Of a stretch of 42,822 bases of DNA, positions 30,225 to 39,407 are shown in pieces. A model generated the notes under the pieces. That model was not told the origin of the DNA and ran no database searches. It was given only the letters and a program-made list of their open reading frames with translations. Numbering within the stretch: the first letter of the stretch is position 1; the number at the start of each line of letters is the position of its first letter. The DNA is from Bacteroidia bacterium (GTDB lineage Bacteria > Bacteroidota > Bacteroidia > Bacteroidales > Azobacteroidaceae), in the NCBI GenBank assembly GCA_025996865.1, contig BNTV01000028.1:1-42822 (forward strand), in the 5' to 3' direction. A program made the translations under genes and the position numbers.

Positions 30225-33200
30225 ATGAAACAAATCTTTAACAATTATGACTTTATCCGTCATAAAATCGCCTGCTTGGGAAGATTCGGCAAATATTCTT
30301 TTCGTATTCTGCTGATTACAGGCCTGTTTTTTTCTACTTTTTCTGTCTTCTCCCAAAATCAAAGAATCAGTATCGAAGCAAAAAATTATTCCGTTATCGA
30401 ACTGTTTAAAACGATTCAGGGAAAAACGAACCTCTATTTTGTCTATAACATCAAAGATTTCGAATCGGTTGGACGATTGGAGGTGAAAGCGAACAACGAA
30501 ACGGTGAGCAGTTTGCTCAACCGCTTATTCGGGAATATTGTCTCATTTGAATACGACGGAAACACGGTGGTGGTAAAAACAAAATCCCGGACAGCCGTTC
30601 CGCGAGAAGGCACAAAAGAGATTACGATAAGCGGGCGGGTAATTGACCAGGAAGAACGGGAGCCTTTAATCGGCGCTATCGTTCGTTTGAAAGGAAATAA
30701 CAGGTACAGTACTTCCACAGACAATGACGGATATTACAGTTTGACGGTTCCGTCAGAACCTCCCGTTACATTGATTTACTCTTTCCTTGGCAAAAAGCCG
30801 AAAGAAATAGCTTTTACCGGTGACGAGAGCTTTAATATCACGTTGGCAAACAATTCGGTAGAAATAGAAGATGTCGTTATCACCGGTTATATGACCATGG
30901 ACAAGGGAAGTTATGTCGGATCTATATATTCCGTGAAAGTAGATGAAATCAAAATTGCCGGAGAAACAAGTATCGACCAGATGTTACAGGGCGTCGTACC
31001 CGGAATGTCGGTATTGATGCCCTCCGGACAGGTCGGCGCTACTCCAAAAATTCGTATTCGCGGGACATCTACCATCTTGGGAAATCAGGAACCGGTATGG
31101 GTGGTTGACGGTATTATTCAGTTGGATCCGTTCCCGATACAGGATGGAAACGGGTCTTTGGCCGGCGATCTTACCGAATTACGCCTGATAGCCTCTAATT
31201 CAATTTCGTGGTTGAATCCGAATGATATTGAAACCATTACCGTATTGAAAGATGCTTCCGCTACCGCCATTTACGGTTCAAAAGCGGCCAATGGTGTAAT
31301 TGTTATCACGACGAAAAAAGGCCGTCCGGGAGATATTTCGGTTTCTTATTCAGGAAATTACTCCATGGGGCAAAAACCGGGATACGAACAGTACGACCGG
31401 ATGAATTCGCAGGAATTGATGCAGTTTGCACATGAAATATACAAGGAACGTTCACGATATACCCTCGATGTATTGCCAATTGGGTATGCCAACCTGATGT
31501 ACAGATTACAGAACAAGGAAATAGACCAGGCGACATTTGCCTCGGAATATGCTAAAATGGAAAGTCAAAACACAGACTGGTTCGGATTGCTGTTTCGCAA
31601 TACTTTCAACCACAACCATAATGTCAGTATTTCCGGTGGGAACGAAAAAATAACGAACAGGACTTCTTTCAGCGCCCAAAATCAGATTGGCGAGGCAAAA
31701 GGCAACGACATGTCTTCTTATACCGCATCATCCAATACGACTATAAAATTTGGCGACCGGCTTACAGTGAATTTGTTACTGAATGGAAGTGTCCGTGAAA
31801 CATCGGGATTCGCTTACGGCGTCAGTCCTTTCGATTATGCCTACAATACATCCAGAACAATTCCAATGTATGGAGACGACGGAAAACTGTTTTATCACGA
31901 AAAAAGAGGAGAAACCAGTACTGTTATTGCTTCCAAGAACTCATACCTTTACAACATTCAAAATGAAATTGACAATACGGGAAACAACAACAATACCAAA
32001 ACTTTATCAAGTACAATAGACGCAAGGTTAAAAATATTGAAAAATCTGGAATACCAGGGACTTTTTTCATACAACACATCCTCGTCTGAAGCCAAATCGT
32101 ATGCAACGGAATTGTCTTATTATATCACCCAAAAAAGAGGATATGAATATGAAACCGTTTTACCCAATTCTCGTGAAGAATTAGCAAGTCGTTTACCTTA
32201 TGGCGGTCTGGTGCAGATAGAAAATGCAGCGAACAAAGGTTATACTTTCAGGAACAGTTTGGTATATAACGATAAAATCAAGGAACTCCACCGCCTAACG
32301 CTCCAAATAGGAACAGAGTTGAAATCTTCCACTACATTAGGAAGCACCAATACTCGCTACGGTTATTTGCGTTATCGCGGAGAAAGTTATGCACCGGTTC
32401 CGTTGAATCCGGCAATGATTACAAATACAGGTGCAGAAAACTTAAATGAAGCCATGCGTTTAAATTCCGGTATAGTGAATCGGGAAAGCAATTATCTGAG
32501 TGAATATTTTTCAGGTGTGTATGGCTTTGACGAACGTTATATTCTGAATGTCAACGGGCGTATTGACGCATCCAATCGTTTCGGACAAGATAAAAATAAA
32601 AGATTTCAACCCACCTGGTCAACAGGTGTGAAATGGCGGGTTGCCAACGAACATTTTATGGAAAAAGTAACATGGCTTAATTCTTTCGACTTTTCTGCTT
32701 CATACGGTTATCAGGGAAACGCAGTTGAAAGGGTGTCACCCTATCTGATAGCAACCGATGGCGGTCTCAGTAATTTTGTAAAACAATACATATTGAATAT
32801 AAAATCGCTTCCTTATCCGGATTTGGGTTGGGAAAAAACAAACACATGGAACCTCAGCCTTGATTTCGCTATGTGGGATGGACGATTCAATGCAACTTTC
32901 AATCTGTTCGAAAAAAACAGTGATATACTCGCTTCCCGGGAAGTGCCGGTTGAAAACGGAATGAACAATGCTATCGTGATGGGTTCCAAAATGATTAACA
33001 AGGGATATGACCTGATTGTAAGTCTGATGCCTGTCAGGACAAAAGATTTCAGTTGGCAATTTTCCGTCAATACGGGAATCGCCCGGAATAAACTGAAAAA
33101 CAACGATCGGGTAAATACCCAGAGCGATTATCTTACAGGGCAGGCCATTGTTAACGGGGAGGCTTATACCACGTTCTATTCTTTTGCATACAACGGATTG

Positions 33201-33821
33201 GACGGGACAAACGGACGCCCGTTGTTCAAGTATATGGACATTGACCCCTCCGACAACGATTTGAATTATTTGGTGAAAAGCGGGAAACTCGAACCCGATT
33301 TCTCCGGCGGATTCAATACATCATTGAGATACAGGCAATTATCTCTAAGCGCGCAATTTGCGGTATCTATGGGTGCACAAAAACGTTTGCCTGTATTCTA
33401 TAATGAGAGAGGAGCGCCAACTCCGGAACAGAATGCCCCCAGAATCCTGAAAGATCGCTGGCAAAAACCCGGTGATGAACTCTATACGGACATTCCGTCC
33501 ATACCGGAAGGAAATATCATTTTCTTAAATATCCCGTTACCGACACTTAGCAGCTCCTCCGTAAGCCCTTATACAATGTATAACCAATCCGATTTGCGTG
33601 TGGCAGACGCCGATTTTATCCGTTGTCGCCAGATTTCTTTGGGATACGAATTTGACCGCAAACGGTTGAATAATATCTATGCGAAACGCCTTTATGTGTC
33701 GCTCAGTATGACAAATCCGTTCCTGATAACATTCGATAAATCATGGGAAGGATATGATCCGGAAACGGGAGGATGGCCTGCCCGCAGAATGACGTCGTTA
33801 ACACTTACAGCATCATTCTGA
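30225..33821 (+). CDS. SusC/RagA-family TonB-dependent transporter with STN domain
   Basis: A 1198-residue outer-membrane transporter. An extended signal region ends STFSVFSQ. An STN domain (about 48-118) can signal to FecR, a CarboxypepD-like beta-sandwich (about 132-212, GRVIDQEEREPLIGAIVRLK) follows, then a TonB-box-like EIEDVVITGYM. The plug domain contains PKIRIRGTSTI and the SusC hallmark LKDASATAIYGSKAANGVIV. The 22-strand barrel fills the rest. It works with the SusD gene that follows. The ligand is not evident: no glycoside hydrolase is nearby, only peptidase-like genes, so a peptide, protein or bound cofactor is more likely than a glycan (inference). Confidence 0.96.
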   Translation: MKQIFNNYDFIRHKIACLGRFGKYSFRILLITGLFFSTFSVFSQNQRISIEAKNYSVIELFKTIQGKTNLYFVYNIKDFESVGRLEVKANNETVSSLLNRLFGNIVSFEYDGNTVVVKTKSRTAVPREGTKEITISGRVIDQEEREPLIGAIVRLKGNNRYSTSTDNDGYYSLTVPSEPPVTLIYSFLGKKPKEIAFTGDESFNITLANNSVEIEDVVITGYMTMDKGSYVGSIYSVKVDEIKIAGETSIDQMLQGVVPGMSVLMPSGQVGATPKIRIRGTSTILGNQEPVWVVDGIIQLDPFPIQDGNGSLAGDLTELRLIASNSISWLNPNDIETITVLKDASATAIYGSKAANGVIVITTKKGRPGDISVSYSGNYSMGQKPGYEQYDRMNSQELMQFAHEIYKERSRYTLDVLPIGYANLMYRLQNKEIDQATFASEYAKMESQNTDWFGLLFRNTFNHNHNVSISGGNEKITNRTSFSAQNQIGEAKGNDMSSYTASSNTTIKFGDRLTVNLLLNGSVRETSGFAYGVSPFDYAYNTSRTIPMYGDDGKLFYHEKRGETSTVIASKNSYLYNIQNEIDNTGNNNNTKTLSSTIDARLKILKNLEYQGLFSYNTSSSEAKSYATELSYYITQKRGYEYETVLPNSREELASRLPYGGLVQIENAANKGYTFRNSLVYNDKIKELHRLTLQIGTELKSSTTLGSTNTRYGYLRYRGESYAPVPLNPAMITNTGAENLNEAMRLNSGIVNRESNYLSEYFSGVYGFDERYILNVNGRIDASNRFGQDKNKRFQPTWSTGVKWRVANEHFMEKVTWLNSFDFSASYGYQGNAVERVSPYLIATDGGLSNFVKQYILNIKSLPYPDLGWEKTNTWNLSLDFAMWDGRFNATFNLFEKNSDILASREVPVENGMNNAIVMGSKMINKGYDLIVSLMPVRTKDFSWQFSVNTGIARNKLKNNDRVNTQSDYLTGQAIVNGEAYTTFYSFAYNGLDGTNGRPLFKYMDIDPSDNDLNYLVKSGKLEPDFSGGFNTSLRYRQLSLSAQFAVSMGAQKRLPVFYNERGAPTPEQNAPRILKDRWQKPGDELYTDIPSIPEGNIIFLNIPLPTLSSSSVSPYTMYNQSDLRVADADFIRCRQISLGYEFDRKRLNNIYAKRLYVSLSMTNPFLITFDKSWEGYDPETGGWPARRMTSLTLTASF

Positions 33822-33824
33822 TTA

Positions 33825-33859
33825 AGTTAAGAACTAAAAGTTAAAAATTAAAAGTTTTA
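33825..33859 (+). repeat. AGTTAAA heptamer array before susD
   Basis: Five 7-base units AGTTAAG, AACTAAA, AGTTAAA, AATTAAA, AGTTTTA fill the gap between the SusC stop and the SusD start. The same series occurs at 36512-36546. It covers the place where a ribosome site would be. Confidence 0.75.
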
Positions 33860-33864
33860 AGAAT

Positions 33865-35289
33865 ATGAAATACAAATTGTTTTTTATACTAAGCATAACA
33901 GGAATATTTTTTCTAAGCGCTTGCTCCGAATTTTTAAAAGAACAATCCCAGGATGAGATAATTCCCCAAACAACGACAGACCTTCGGGAATTGCTAATGG
34001 GGTCAGGCTATCCGGACAACAACGAACCTACCGCGTTTACTTATTTTTTGGATGATGATGTGGAACTATATCTGGCGATAGCAGAGTTTGTAGAAGGTTC
34101 AGCATCAACCCAATATTTTCCAAGTTATACATGGCAATCCACTTTTGCGGATGTGGACGGTTTGGGGAATCCGGTAGGCGAAAGCGCCGGTTCCACTGCT
34201 TATTACAAACTTTATGAACGAATAAAAGGATGTAATGCGGTTCTTGATTACATTGATGATGCCATCGGACCTCAAGTTGAAAAAGACCGTGTAAAAGCGG
34301 AAGCCTTGGCGGTACGCGCCTTATATTATTTCAGATTGGTAAATCTCTACGGCGAACCTTACAACTATAATAAGGAAGCGTTGGGCGTTCCTTTAAAACT
34401 GACTTCAACGATGACTGAAGCTTTCATGCCGCGCAATACGGTTGCCGAAGTTTATGATACCATTGTAAGCAATCTAAAGACTGCGTCTGCACTGTTGGAA
34501 CCATTGCCAATTATTCGTAGAAGCTATCATATCAATCAACCGGCCATCCATATTTTACTGTCGAGAATATATCTCTTTATGGAAAATTATGCTGCATGTA
34601 TGGAAGAAGCAAGCAAAGTAATGGAAAAGGGTGGCGTATTGTTGAATATGACGTCGGGAGCCGGAGCTGCATCTTATTATTTGAAATACGAGAATCCTGA
34701 AGTTGAGTGGATGTTTGGAGGAAGACCACAAGCCAATCAATCGCCATATATACCGGCCCCTGAATTTCGCGCATCTTTCGATCAGGTGAACGATGCCCGG
34801 TTCCGTTATGGGTTTTCGACTATTACGTCATTTTCGGTAACTCCGCTTGTCCTCAAATATATTAGTAGCAGTACCGAAACCCTGCAAGCAATGAGAACGG
34901 CAGAGGCATACCTGAATCGTGCCGAAGCAAATGCACAACTTGGCAATTCGGCTGCTGCTCTGTCCGATCTCAATGAATTGCGCCGCAATCGTATTGTAGG
35001 TTATACAGATGAAAATATTTCCGGAAAAGAAGCGTTGGTAACCGCTATTCGGGACGAACGCCGCAAGGAATTTTGTTACGAAGGATTCCGTTGGTTCGAT
35101 TTGCGCCGTTATGGTATGCCTGCTATTACACACCGTTTCCAACGGGAATCCGGAGAACCTGTCCTGGTTTATACTCTGGCAGAAAAAGATCCCATGTACA
35201 CCCTGCCATTCCCCAACAGTCTGCTGCTGCGGAATCCGGCTTTGATACAAAATCCTTCCGCATTTTTGGGTGAAAGAATGGGATATTAA
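33865..35289 (+). CDS. SusD/RagB-family nutrient-binding lipoprotein
   Basis: A 474-residue surface lipoprotein with a signal peptide ending FFLSAC (lipidated Cys20). SusD features are present: the N-terminal helical TPR-like bundle with KAEALAVRALYYFRLVNLYG and VYDTIVSNLKTASALLEPLP, and the C-terminal block AEAYLNRAEANAQLG, LNELRRNRI and RRKEFCYEGFRWFDLRRYGM. It caps the SusC barrel and captures the ligand. It is one of the smaller members of the family. It lies 43 bases after SusC, with an AT-rich heptamer array between. Confidence 0.95.
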   Translation: MKYKLFFILSITGIFFLSACSEFLKEQSQDEIIPQTTTDLRELLMGSGYPDNNEPTAFTYFLDDDVELYLAIAEFVEGSASTQYFPSYTWQSTFADVDGLGNPVGESAGSTAYYKLYERIKGCNAVLDYIDDAIGPQVEKDRVKAEALAVRALYYFRLVNLYGEPYNYNKEALGVPLKLTSTMTEAFMPRNTVAEVYDTIVSNLKTASALLEPLPIIRRSYHINQPAIHILLSRIYLFMENYAACMEEASKVMEKGGVLLNMTSGAGAASYYLKYENPEVEWMFGGRPQANQSPYIPAPEFRASFDQVNDARFRYGFSTITSFSVTPLVLKYISSSTETLQAMRTAEAYLNRAEANAQLGNSAAALSDLNELRRNRIVGYTDENISGKEALVTAIRDERRKEFCYEGFRWFDLRRYGMPAITHRFQRESGEPVLVYTLAEKDPMYTLPFPNSLLLRNPALIQNPSAFLGERMGY

Positions 35290-35317
35290 TGTTTAACTCT
35301 ATAAAAAATTAAAAGTC

Positions 35318-36283
35318 ATGCAAAAGATATTATATACCCTCATTGGTTTGTGCAGTGTTCTGCTTTTTTCCTGCAATGAAGATACGCCGATAGGCCCTCC
35401 ACTACCCATAGAACCTGATTATCCTCTGCCGCAAGGAAATGCCTCACAAGTCGCCAACAGCAGAATTCAAGAGATTTATGACATTTACGGGTCATACCTC
35501 CTCTACGAATTTACAGATAAAGATTTAAACTGGAGTATTGCGAGTGGATCATCCTCTGCTCTAAATCTGTTGGGTATTAAGAGCGATCCTGAATATGTCG
35601 AAGATATGGTCAAATTGTTGGATGAGTATTGGCTTCAATATATCCCTGACCATCTTCTGAAAGGAAAATGGCTTCCATACAGAGTCTTTATGGCTGACAC
35701 CATCAAACGGCCCCGCCTTCCTGCAAGCGCATATAGTCCGATGCAGCGCAATGAAAACTTCTTTTCTTACAATATAACCGGAATGTCATTGGCTATTAGC
35801 GGAGTCAATATTGATTTAAGAACATTGGATGCAGCCGAAAAAAAATCACTCAAAAACAAGTTGCAGTTTATTGCTTGGAAATATTATTCAGATAAGAAAA
35901 TTATAGATGTTACAGATTTACCGGAAGAGTGGGACAAGTTAGCCGATTATACAACCGCTGTTACCGTAGCCAATGCACCCTCAAGAGGATTTATTCCGCA
36001 ACTGACCGTTACGGCCAGTTCTGTCTTTAATTTAACAGCGCCCGTTGTTTTTCCTTCCGGAGTTGCAAGCAATTGGTTTCAATCAGCCAGCACTCGAAAT
36101 AAAGAGAACGATGTATTTGCATTCATCACCCAGATTACGCAGAAAACAGATGAAGAAATACAGCCGCTTTTAGATTCAAATCCGGTCATCAGACAGAAAT
36201 ATGACATCATTATAGCCTATATTCTGGAAAAATACGGAATAGATATTCGGGCTATCGGTAATGCAAATGCGGAAATACGGTAA
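35318..36283 (+). CDS. Zincin-like lipoprotein lacking the HExxH site
   Basis: A 321-residue lipoprotein with a signal peptide ending LLFSC (lipidated Cys19). The segments EIYDIYGSYLLYEFTDKDLNW and DIIIAYILEKYGIDIRAIG resemble the two ends of the putative zinc-binding metallopeptidases (Mx1 type) often found after SusD genes. In those proteins the middle holds HEFAH. Here the matching stretch reads LQFIAWKYYS and no HExxH exists anywhere in the chain. It is therefore probably a non-catalytic relative, perhaps a surface ligand-binding partner of SusC/D. The family call rests on memory of the pattern, so it could also be an unrelated lipoprotein. Confidence 0.6.
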   Translation: MQKILYTLIGLCSVLLFSCNEDTPIGPPLPIEPDYPLPQGNASQVANSRIQEIYDIYGSYLLYEFTDKDLNWSIASGSSSALNLLGIKSDPEYVEDMVKLLDEYWLQYIPDHLLKGKWLPYRVFMADTIKRPRLPASAYSPMQRNENFFSYNITGMSLAISGVNIDLRTLDAAEKKSLKNKLQFIAWKYYSDKKIIDVTDLPEEWDKLADYTTAVTVANAPSRGFIPQLTVTASSVFNLTAPVVFPSGVASNWFQSASTRNKENDVFAFITQITQKTDEEIQPLLDSNPVIRQKYDIIIAYILEKYGIDIRAIGNANAEIR

Positions 36284-36572
36284 AAGTTAATGGTTCGGCT
36301 CCGCTCACCAACCAATATTGAAAGGGAAAGAGATAAAAGGTTTGGTAATGTATCCGGAATTGGGATGCAGAAAAAAAGGCTTCGCTTGCGAACATTGTCC
36401 TGCAAGGACATCACTTTATTAACCGTAGGTTTCAACCTACGGCAACAATCAATGAGAAAATTAATAAAAATAATGTCGCCCGTTTTGCAATAAAAAACGT
36501 CATATCATAAGAGTTAAGAGTTAAAAATTGAAAGTTAAAAGTTTACACATCATAATAAAATTATCATTTTTA
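36284..36572. repeat. Intergenic cluster of palindromes and heptamers
   Basis: This 289-base gap holds a series of perfect palindromes: TTCGC-tt-GCGAA (36381-36392), TGTCCT-gca-AGGACA (36396-36410) and CCGTAGGTT-tc-AACCTACGG (36423-36442). A GGTTCGGCTCCGCTCACC segment (36293-36310) resembles REP sequences of Bacteroidetes. The end of the gap is the heptamer array 36512-36546. No gene is supported. It separates the SusCD part of the locus from the M16-Gld part. Confidence 0.7.
36512..36546 (+). repeat. AGTTAAA heptamer array before the M16 gene
   Basis: Five units AGTTAAG, AGTTAAA, AATTGAA, AGTTAAA, AGTTTAC. They closely follow the series at 33825-33859, which also starts AGTTAAG and ends AGTTT plus two bases. 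It ends 26 bases before the start codon at 36573. Confidence 0.75.
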
Positions 36573-39398
36573 ATGAAAAAAACATTTTTAATTACTTGTT
36601 TAATCCTGTTCTGCTTTACCGCAGTATTCTCACAACAAGCGCAACCGCTTCCGATGGACCCGAAAGTTCGCTACGGTAAATTGGATAATGGCGTTACTTA
36701 CTACATTCGTCATAATGAATTACCGAAACAAAGGGCTGATTTTTACATCGCCCAGAATGTCGGCTCCATTCTGGAAGAAGACGAACAGAATGGTCTGGCG
36801 CATTTCTTGGAGCACATGGCATTTAACGGCTCCCTTCATTTTCCGGGCAATTCGCTGATTAGCTATTTGGAATCTATCGGCGTAAAGTTTGGCGCCAATC
36901 TGAATGCTTATACCAGTTTTGACCAGACGGTTTACAACATTTCCGACGTGCCTGTGATTCGGGAAGGAATCATTGACAGTTGTCTGTTGATTTTGCACGA
37001 CTGGTCGGGATTTTTGCTGTTGGAAGACAAGGAAATAGACAAGGAAAGAGGCGTTATCAGGGAAGAGATGCGTTCCCGTGAAAATGCCGGTCAGCGGATG
37101 TCGGAGAAATTGATGCCTGTAATCCTTCCCGGCAACCAATATGCGAAACGCAACCTGATTGGAACGGAAGATATTATCCTGAATTTCAGGCCTGAAACGC
37201 TTCGCGATTTCTACAAAAAATGGTACCGTCCCGATTTGCAGGGCTTGGTGATTGTCGGCGATATTGATCCGGAACAAATCGAACAGAAACTGAGGGCTTT
37301 ATATACCGATGACCCGGCACGTGAGAATCCCGCCGAAAGAATTTATTATCAGGTAGATGATAACGACGAACCTTTGGTCGCCATTGTCACGGATAAAGAA
37401 ACTACAGGTACCGGCGTATCTCTCTATTTCAAACACGATCCGCTTCCCAAAGCTTTGAAAGGGACCATCGAAGCAATGAAAACCAATTATATGAATATGG
37501 TTATTGCAACTATCTTTCGCGAACGTTTTTCGGAAATCATGCAGAAACCAAACCCGCCTTTCCTGGGTGCAAACGCCGGAAACAGTCGCTTTATCAATAC
37601 CGCGACAAAGGAATCATTCAGCGCCGCAGTTTCTGTCAAGGACAATGATACGGAAGGCGGATTGAAAGCCCTTGTCCGCGAACTTGTGCGCGCCCAAAAA
37701 CATGGTTTTACCAATGCCGAATATGAACGGGTAAAAACAAATATGCTGACAATGTACGAAACCGCTTACAAGGAAAGAGACAAGATGAAGAACGGCAATT
37801 ATGCAAAAGAATATGTAAACCATTTTGTAAACGGCGGTTCCATCCCCGGAATAGAAAAGACTTACGAATTGGCTCAAACGATTATTTCCAAAATCAGCAT
37901 TGAAATGATTAACCAACATCTCCAAGGATTAATCGGAGATAAAAATCGTGTCATTACACTAACTGCTCCCGAAAAGGAAGACCTGACACTTCCCGCCAAA
38001 GACGATTTGCTGAAATGGATTAGTGAGGTAGAGGCGGAGGAAATCGAGGGCATGAAAGAAGAAGCCGCTAATAAACCGTTGTTAACGGAAACACCGGTCG
38101 GCGGAAAGATTGTCAAAACTTCACAGGATAAATTCGGCGCAACGGTTTATACCTTGTCCAATGGTGTGAAAGTCGTTATTAAACCTACCCAATTTCAGGA
38201 AGATGAAATCATGATGTCGGCAAACAGTCCCGGCGGCAGTTCTCTGTTTCCGCGAACAGATACCGTCAATGTCAAACTATACGGCACCTTTTCTGATATA
38301 GGCGGGTTGGGCGAACTTAACCGGATAGACTTGAGGAAGACATTGACGGGGAAAAAAATAAATCTGGGTTCAAATATTTCTTCCCATTATGAAGGACTTT
38401 CCGGTTCGTCGGGTATTGCTGATTTTGAAACCCTGCTCCAGTTGGTTTACCTGAATTTTACCGCACCGCGAACAGACGAAGAGGCTTATCAATCTACGGT
38501 TGTCCGTTTGAAATCGCAATTGGAACAAGCGGAAAGTCAGAAAAACAAATCCGCTGAAGCGCTGACGGATACACTGACAAACATACTGTACAAGGATGTG
38601 TCGTACCGGAAAAGGATAAAATCAAGTGATTTGGCCAAAGCGGATTATCAAACCATCATGAATTGGCGGAAAGACCGTTATGCCGATGCAAGCGATTTTA
38701 CTTTCATATTCACGGGAAATATTGCCCCTGAACAATCAAAAGAACTTATTGCCAAATATTTAGGCGCTCTTCCCTCCATAAAACGGAAAGAAAAATTTAT
38801 TGTACGCAATGAAAATCTTCAACCCGGAATCACACGGAAAAGTTTCCCCTACAAAATGGAGAATGCCAAATCATCAATCGTAAATGTTTACTGGACAAAA
38901 ATAAAACCGAACCTGAAAAACCGTTTGGAATTGGACATGCTCAAACAAATCCTGCAAATCGTATATACGGAAAAAATACGCGAAAATGAAGGTGGTACTT
39001 ATGGCGTCAATGTAGCAGCCGGTATATCGAATTATCCGAAAGGACAGACTTCCGTGCAAATATCATTTGAAACGCAACCCGGAAAAGAAACTCACCTGAA
39101 CGAAATTGTTCAAACGGAATTTCAAAACTTGGCAAAAAACGGTCCCCGCAAGGAAGATTTTGACAAGGTCAAAGCGTTTATATTGAAACAACACCAGGAG
39201 CAAACGCAGTCAAATTCTTATTGGAACTCACTGCTAACCGGCTACTATACAGACAAAAGCAATACTCACAACAGTTTTATAAAAACGGTAAACGCAATCC
39301 GTCCGTCCGGTATTCAAAAGAAAGCCCAAACCGTTATCGGTGCGAAAAATTGGGTAGAAGTCATTATGACAGGCGAAAAAGAAAAAGAACAGCAATAA
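36573..39398 (+). CDS. M16-family (pitrilysin/insulinase) zinc peptidase, exported
   Basis: The start chosen is the ATG at 36573, giving a normal signal peptide (MKKTFLITCLILFCFTAVFS) and 941 residues; an ATG 45 bases earlier lies in repeat-derived sequence. The inverted zinc motif HFLEH (77-81) is followed 77 residues after its last His by Glu158 in EIDKERGVIREE, exactly the HxxEH-x76-E spacing of active M16 peptidases. A second half-domain pair begins near TVYTLSNGVKVVIKPTQFQE and lacks the motif, as usual. M16 enzymes degrade peptides enclosed in a chamber, here in the periplasm. The GldA-type ATPase gene follows after nine bases. Confidence 0.94.
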   Translation: MKKTFLITCLILFCFTAVFSQQAQPLPMDPKVRYGKLDNGVTYYIRHNELPKQRADFYIAQNVGSILEEDEQNGLAHFLEHMAFNGSLHFPGNSLISYLESIGVKFGANLNAYTSFDQTVYNISDVPVIREGIIDSCLLILHDWSGFLLLEDKEIDKERGVIREEMRSRENAGQRMSEKLMPVILPGNQYAKRNLIGTEDIILNFRPETLRDFYKKWYRPDLQGLVIVGDIDPEQIEQKLRALYTDDPARENPAERIYYQVDDNDEPLVAIVTDKETTGTGVSLYFKHDPLPKALKGTIEAMKTNYMNMVIATIFRERFSEIMQKPNPPFLGANAGNSRFINTATKESFSAAVSVKDNDTEGGLKALVRELVRAQKHGFTNAEYERVKTNMLTMYETAYKERDKMKNGNYAKEYVNHFVNGGSIPGIEKTYELAQTIISKISIEMINQHLQGLIGDKNRVITLTAPEKEDLTLPAKDDLLKWISEVEAEEIEGMKEEAANKPLLTETPVGGKIVKTSQDKFGATVYTLSNGVKVVIKPTQFQEDEIMMSANSPGGSSLFPRTDTVNVKLYGTFSDIGGLGELNRIDLRKTLTGKKINLGSNISSHYEGLSGSSGIADFETLLQLVYLNFTAPRTDEEAYQSTVVRLKSQLEQAESQKNKSAEALTDTLTNILYKDVSYRKRIKSSDLAKADYQTIMNWRKDRYADASDFTFIFTGNIAPEQSKELIAKYLGALPSIKRKEKFIVRNENLQPGITRKSFPYKMENAKSSIVNVYWTKIKPNLKNRLELDMLKQILQIVYTEKIRENEGGTYGVNVAAGISNYPKGQTSVQISFETQPGKETHLNEIVQTEFQNLAKNGPRKEDFDKVKAFILKQHQEQTQSNSYWNSLLTGYYTDKSNTHNSFIKTVNAIRPSGIQKKAQTVIGAKNWVEVIMTGEKEKEQQ

Positions 39399-39407
39399 AA
39401 TAAAAAT

